A stretch of DNA of 64,000 bases from Niveibacterium sp031555325 (GTDB lineage Bacteria; Pseudomonadota; Gammaproteobacteria; Burkholderiales; Rhodocyclaceae), in NCBI GenBank assembly GCA_031555325.1, contig JAVBUM010000029.1, positions 29,815 to 93,814 on the forward strand, written 5' to 3'. The position numbers were made by a program, and so were the translations under genes. Below the pieces are notes generated by a model. That model saw only the letters and a list, made by a program, of their open reading frames with translations, was not told the DNA's origin and ran no database searches. Position 1 is the first letter of the stretch. The number at the start of each line of letters is the position of its first letter. Below are positions 61,229 to 64,000 of the stretch, in pieces.

Positions 61229-61258
61229 ATTGTAGCGTTTTTCTCCTGCGGTGCGCAA
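61229..61258 (-). promoter_or_regulatory. Probable carA promoter
   Basis: On the minus strand TTGCGC (61253-61258) and TACAAT (61229-61234) are 18 bp apart. They lie between the kinase stop and the leader hairpin. The match to sigma-70 is moderate; the neighbouring attenuator-like hairpin supports it. The rest of the 343-bp gap (60987-61330) holds an unsupported 55-codon frame and nothing else I recognise. Confidence 0.45.
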
Positions 61259-61330
61259 ACCCAACACTGTTCGCGGTGCGTTGCCGAGCAGTCGTCAAGA
61301 CTGCCGCAAGACCGTCTCGGTGCTGCTTCG

Positions 61331-63979
61331 CTACGTGGCATCTGGCCGATATTCACGTCGCAACTGGTTTGCAAGACGATCAAGTTCGGGAATGAGTTCG
61401 GATAGCCGCGCTAGCGCTTCGGATTCCCTGCCCGCCCGCGCAGCGACTTCCAGCTTCAGACACGCGCTCATCGCCTTGGCAGCACCAAAGATGCCCGTCG
61501 AGGCCTTCATTGAATGGCCGTGCCGCGATAGTGCCTCCCACTCCCGACGCTCGGCTGTCGCCAGCAGTTCGCCACGCATCCGGGTGTAATCCTGCAGGAA
61601 GATGCCGATCAGCATCTGCACCGCTTGTTCGTCACCATCCAGTGTCTCGCGCGTTTGCGAAAGGTCCGCGACATCCCCCGTTGTCACAAACGAGGACCCT
61701 TCGATTTCCGTACGCGCACCGTCATAGAAGTTTTCGACGATTTCGGGCTCACGCACCACCCTCGCGATTGCAGCAAAGAGTTCTGCAGGACGGATTGGCT
61801 TGGATACATAGTCGTCCATCCCAGCCTCAAGGCAGCGATCGCGATCGCCTTGCATCGCATGAGCAGTCATCGCAATGATCGGAACCGACTGGAGCAGCCC
61901 CGTCCCTGCCCAGCTCCGGCGCGCTTCCCTGCCACGGATCTGCCGTGTTGCTTCAAGTCCGCCCATAACCGGCATCTGCACGTCCATCAGAATCAGATCG
62001 AACGAACCGCTATCGAACAGTTCAAGCGCCTCAGCGCCATTATTGGCGATCGAAACGGTGTGACCGGCGCGTTCCAGGACCTTTTGTGCCACAGCCTGAT
62101 TTACCGGATTGTCCTCGACCAGCAGGACGTCGAGCGGCTGTCCGCCCCCGCCTTCAACGGCTTTGTCCGTCGAAAAATCGAACTCAGCGAGCGCATAACT
62201 GCCCTCTACGCCAAGAGCAAGCAGGGCCGCATCCCATAGCTCACGTCTGAAGAACGGTTTGACCAGATGTGCTCGCATTCCGAGCTGTCTGCACCGGGCT
62301 GCATCCTCGCGCTGCGCGTCGGCCGACAACAGCATGATGATCCGCTCACAGCTTGCCGCCAGGTCATAGAAGTGGGACGGCAGCGAAAAACCACCCGGCT
62401 CCGGCAAGGCAGAATCCACGAACAGCAGGTCAAAGTAATAGCCGCACTCCCCGCGCGACTTCATCGCCGCAAGTGCCTCGTCGACGGTACCCGCGGCCTC
62501 CACAGCAAGGCCGCCTTGTGCCAGCCAACCCGAGAGTTGAGTGCGCAAGGTCGGATTATTCACCACCAGAAGGGCGCTACGCCTGCGAAAGCTCGCAGGC
62601 GGCAGTTCCCGCTCCGCAGGCACGACCTGTTCGGCGCTGATCGCAAAACGGAAGCAACTACCAACCCCAAGCTCGCTTTCGACCCAGATACGCCCCCCCA
62701 TGAGCTCCACGAGCCTGCGCGAGATGGCAAGACCAAGGCCCGTACCGCCAAAGCGTCGGGTGATGGAACTGTCGGCCTGAGAGAAAACGTCGAAGATAAG
62801 TGGCTGCTTTTCCTTTGGAACACCGATGCCGGTGTCGCGAACGGAGAACTCGATCCAGGAGCGTCCATTCTGATGACCACTGAGCTTCGCCGACACCTCG
62901 ATCTCACCCTGGCTGGTGAATTTCACGGCATTGCCAAGAAGATTCAGCAGCACCTGACGCAAACGCCCCGGATCACCCCGCACCCGTGCTGGCACATCGG
63001 CAGCAACTTCGCAAACAAGCTCGACACCCTTCTGGTGCGATCGCAAGGCAATTGCACGAGCACTCTCGGCAATGACGTTCTGAACCGAAAATTCGATATT
63101 TTCGATGTCGAGCCGACCTGCCTCGATTTTCGAAAAGTCGAGAACATCGTTGAGAATCGTGAGCAATGCATCGGCCGATGACTTGACCGTCTCGAGGTAC
63201 CCCCGCTGCTCAGCATCCAGCCGGGTATCGAGCGCCAGTTCCGTCATGCCGATGATCCCATTCATTGGCGTACGGATTTCGTGGCTCATGTTCGCCAGGA
63301 AGTCGCTCTTCGCACGGTTGGCCGCTTCGGCCGCCTCCTTCGCAGTCAGCAGTTCGAGTTCCCAGCGCTTACGATCGGTAATGTCGCGGTGCGTACCGAC
63401 CAAGCGTAGCGGCTTGCCACGCTTGCTGCGCTTCACGATATTCCCGCGAGTAAACATCCAAGCCCAATCCCCCCCCTTTACGCGAAGGCGGAACTCAGCA
63501 TGGAAATCGGGCGCTTCGCCCCGTAGAAACGCCTCCATTCGACCCCGTACGGCGAATGCATCATCGGGGTGCATCAGCGCCAGCCAAGCCTCTCCACCTT
63601 CACCAATCTCCGACGGCGCGTATCCGAGGCGGGTCGGCAACTCAGGGCTACAGTGAAGCCCATCGGTCGTCAAGTCCCAGTCCCAGAGAGACTCTTCCGA
63701 TCCGCTCAGAGCCATTCTTAGCCGCTCTTCGCCTTCGGCAAGCCGCGCCGTCGCGCTGCGTTGCACATCGAGCATCCGGCGCAGGGCCTGGACGATCTCC
63801 ACCGGAGATTCCCGCTGCAACAGCGCGGCGGCAGTTGCTTCGTCGGGCGCCCCCATCAGGCGCACAAGGCAATCAGGAAGGCGCGCAGCATCGCCCTCAT
63901 AACCGCGTCGACTTGGCGTGGGGGCCACCACACGAGGTTGGGCCAACCGGGGAGATTGTGGGGTGTGTGAGGGCGGCAA
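61331..63979 (-). CDS. Hybrid sensor histidine kinase (PAS-HisKA-HATPase-REC-REC-Hpt), start uncertain, near the window edge
   Basis: This is a soluble hybrid kinase. In the longest frame (882 aa from a TTG at 63979) a PAS/PAC domain lies at about 85-203 (WDWDLTTDGLHCSPELPTRLGY, RLVGTHRDITDRK). The phospho-acceptor His is H233 in MSHEIRTPMNG, and the ATPase has N, G1 and G2 boxes (LLNLLGNAVKFT, DTGIGVPKE, GTGLGLAISRRL). A first receiver follows (about 470-590) whose acidic pair is replaced by VVNNP, then a complete receiver (LLVEDNPVNQ, LILMDVQMPVMGG, SKPI) and a C-terminal Hpt domain (HGHSMKASTGIFGA). The frame is open to position 64000, so the true start may be the ATG at 63854-63856 or outside the window. 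No transmembrane segment or output partner is visible. Confidence 0.88.
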   Translation of the reverse strand: MPPSHTPQSPRLAQPRVVAPTPSRRGYEGDAARLPDCLVRLMGAPDEATAAALLQRESPVEIVQALRRMLDVQRSATARLAEGEERLRMALSGSEESLWDWDLTTDGLHCSPELPTRLGYAPSEIGEGGEAWLALMHPDDAFAVRGRMEAFLRGEAPDFHAEFRLRVKGGDWAWMFTRGNIVKRSKRGKPLRLVGTHRDITDRKRWELELLTAKEAAEAANRAKSDFLANMSHEIRTPMNGIIGMTELALDTRLDAEQRGYLETVKSSADALLTILNDVLDFSKIEAGRLDIENIEFSVQNVIAESARAIALRSHQKGVELVCEVAADVPARVRGDPGRLRQVLLNLLGNAVKFTSQGEIEVSAKLSGHQNGRSWIEFSVRDTGIGVPKEKQPLIFDVFSQADSSITRRFGGTGLGLAISRRLVELMGGRIWVESELGVGSCFRFAISAEQVVPAERELPPASFRRRSALLVVNNPTLRTQLSGWLAQGGLAVEAAGTVDEALAAMKSRGECGYYFDLLFVDSALPEPGGFSLPSHFYDLAASCERIIMLLSADAQREDAARCRQLGMRAHLVKPFFRRELWDAALLALGVEGSYALAEFDFSTDKAVEGGGGQPLDVLLVEDNPVNQAVAQKVLERAGHTVSIANNGAEALELFDSGSFDLILMDVQMPVMGGLEATRQIRGREARRSWAGTGLLQSVPIIAMTAHAMQGDRDRCLEAGMDDYVSKPIRPAELFAAIARVVREPEIVENFYDGARTEIEGSSFVTTGDVADLSQTRETLDGDEQAVQMLIGIFLQDYTRMRGELLATAERREWEALSRHGHSMKASTGIFGAAKAMSACLKLEVAARAGRESEALARLSELIPELDRLANQLRREYRPDAT

Positions 63980-64000
63980 GGACAGGTGCGGGGAATGGGT

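Overview
The window is about 64 kb of gene-dense, moderately GC-rich chromosome from what looks like a betaproteobacterium, probably of the Rhodocyclales type. The evidence is gene order and protein style: carA-carB-greA-DUF4149, rlmE-ftsH-folP-glmM, pst, secG, tRNA-Leu(GAG), nuoA to nuoN with separate nuoC and nuoD, and a DUF2818 gene after nuoN. The genus cannot be fixed from sequence alone. I see no insertion sequence, prophage, CRISPR array or rRNA operon.

Layout. 1-4.0 kb (+): an envelope glycan cassette with the tail of a GT2 transferase, two polytopic ArnT/PMT-type glycosyltransferases and a PAP2 phosphatase, joined by 1-4 bp overlaps. 4.0-4.3 kb (-): a small lipoprotein gene broken by one stop codon. 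4.5-6.7 kb (+): moaA-mobA and a VOC protein. 6.7-12.3 kb (-): a GFA-type zinc protein, two tandem DUF1993 genes, rmuC and an FtsX-type permease without its ATPase. 12.5-15.6 kb (+): a PQQ-dehydrogenase-like lipoprotein, a CDF metal exporter and an HDOD protein. 15.7-18.7 kb (+): a B12-dependent class II ribonucleotide reductase behind two NrdR boxes 31 bp apart. 18.8-19.2 kb (-): a decayed unrecognised gene. 19.5-23.5 kb (+): an MltF-like transglycosylase and a DUF3300-DUF2950 pair. 23.6-29.5 kb (+): a sugar ABC importer with an isomerase and an oxidoreductase. 29.8-45.2 kb (-): a Nudix hydrolase, DUF2818 and the complete 14-gene respiratory complex I operon. 45.2-54.7 kb (-): tRNA-Leu, secG, pstSCAB behind a Pho-box-like repeat, glmM, folP, ftsH and rlmE, with yhbY divergent. 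55.2-64 kb (-): DUF4149, greA, carB, a frameshifted VOC gene, carA with a leader hairpin, and a hybrid histidine kinase reaching the right edge.

How the genes work together. Most of the window is housekeeping: aerobic respiration, phosphate uptake, cell-wall precursor and folate synthesis, membrane protein quality control, rRNA modification and carbamoyl-phosphate synthesis. The accessory parts are the glycan cassette, the orphan sugar pathway and the DUF3300-DUF2950 pair. Three non-essential genes are broken by a stop or small indels, and several of the indels sit in homopolymer runs, while all the large housekeeping frames are intact. Domain calls come from reading the translated sequence, not from database searches.
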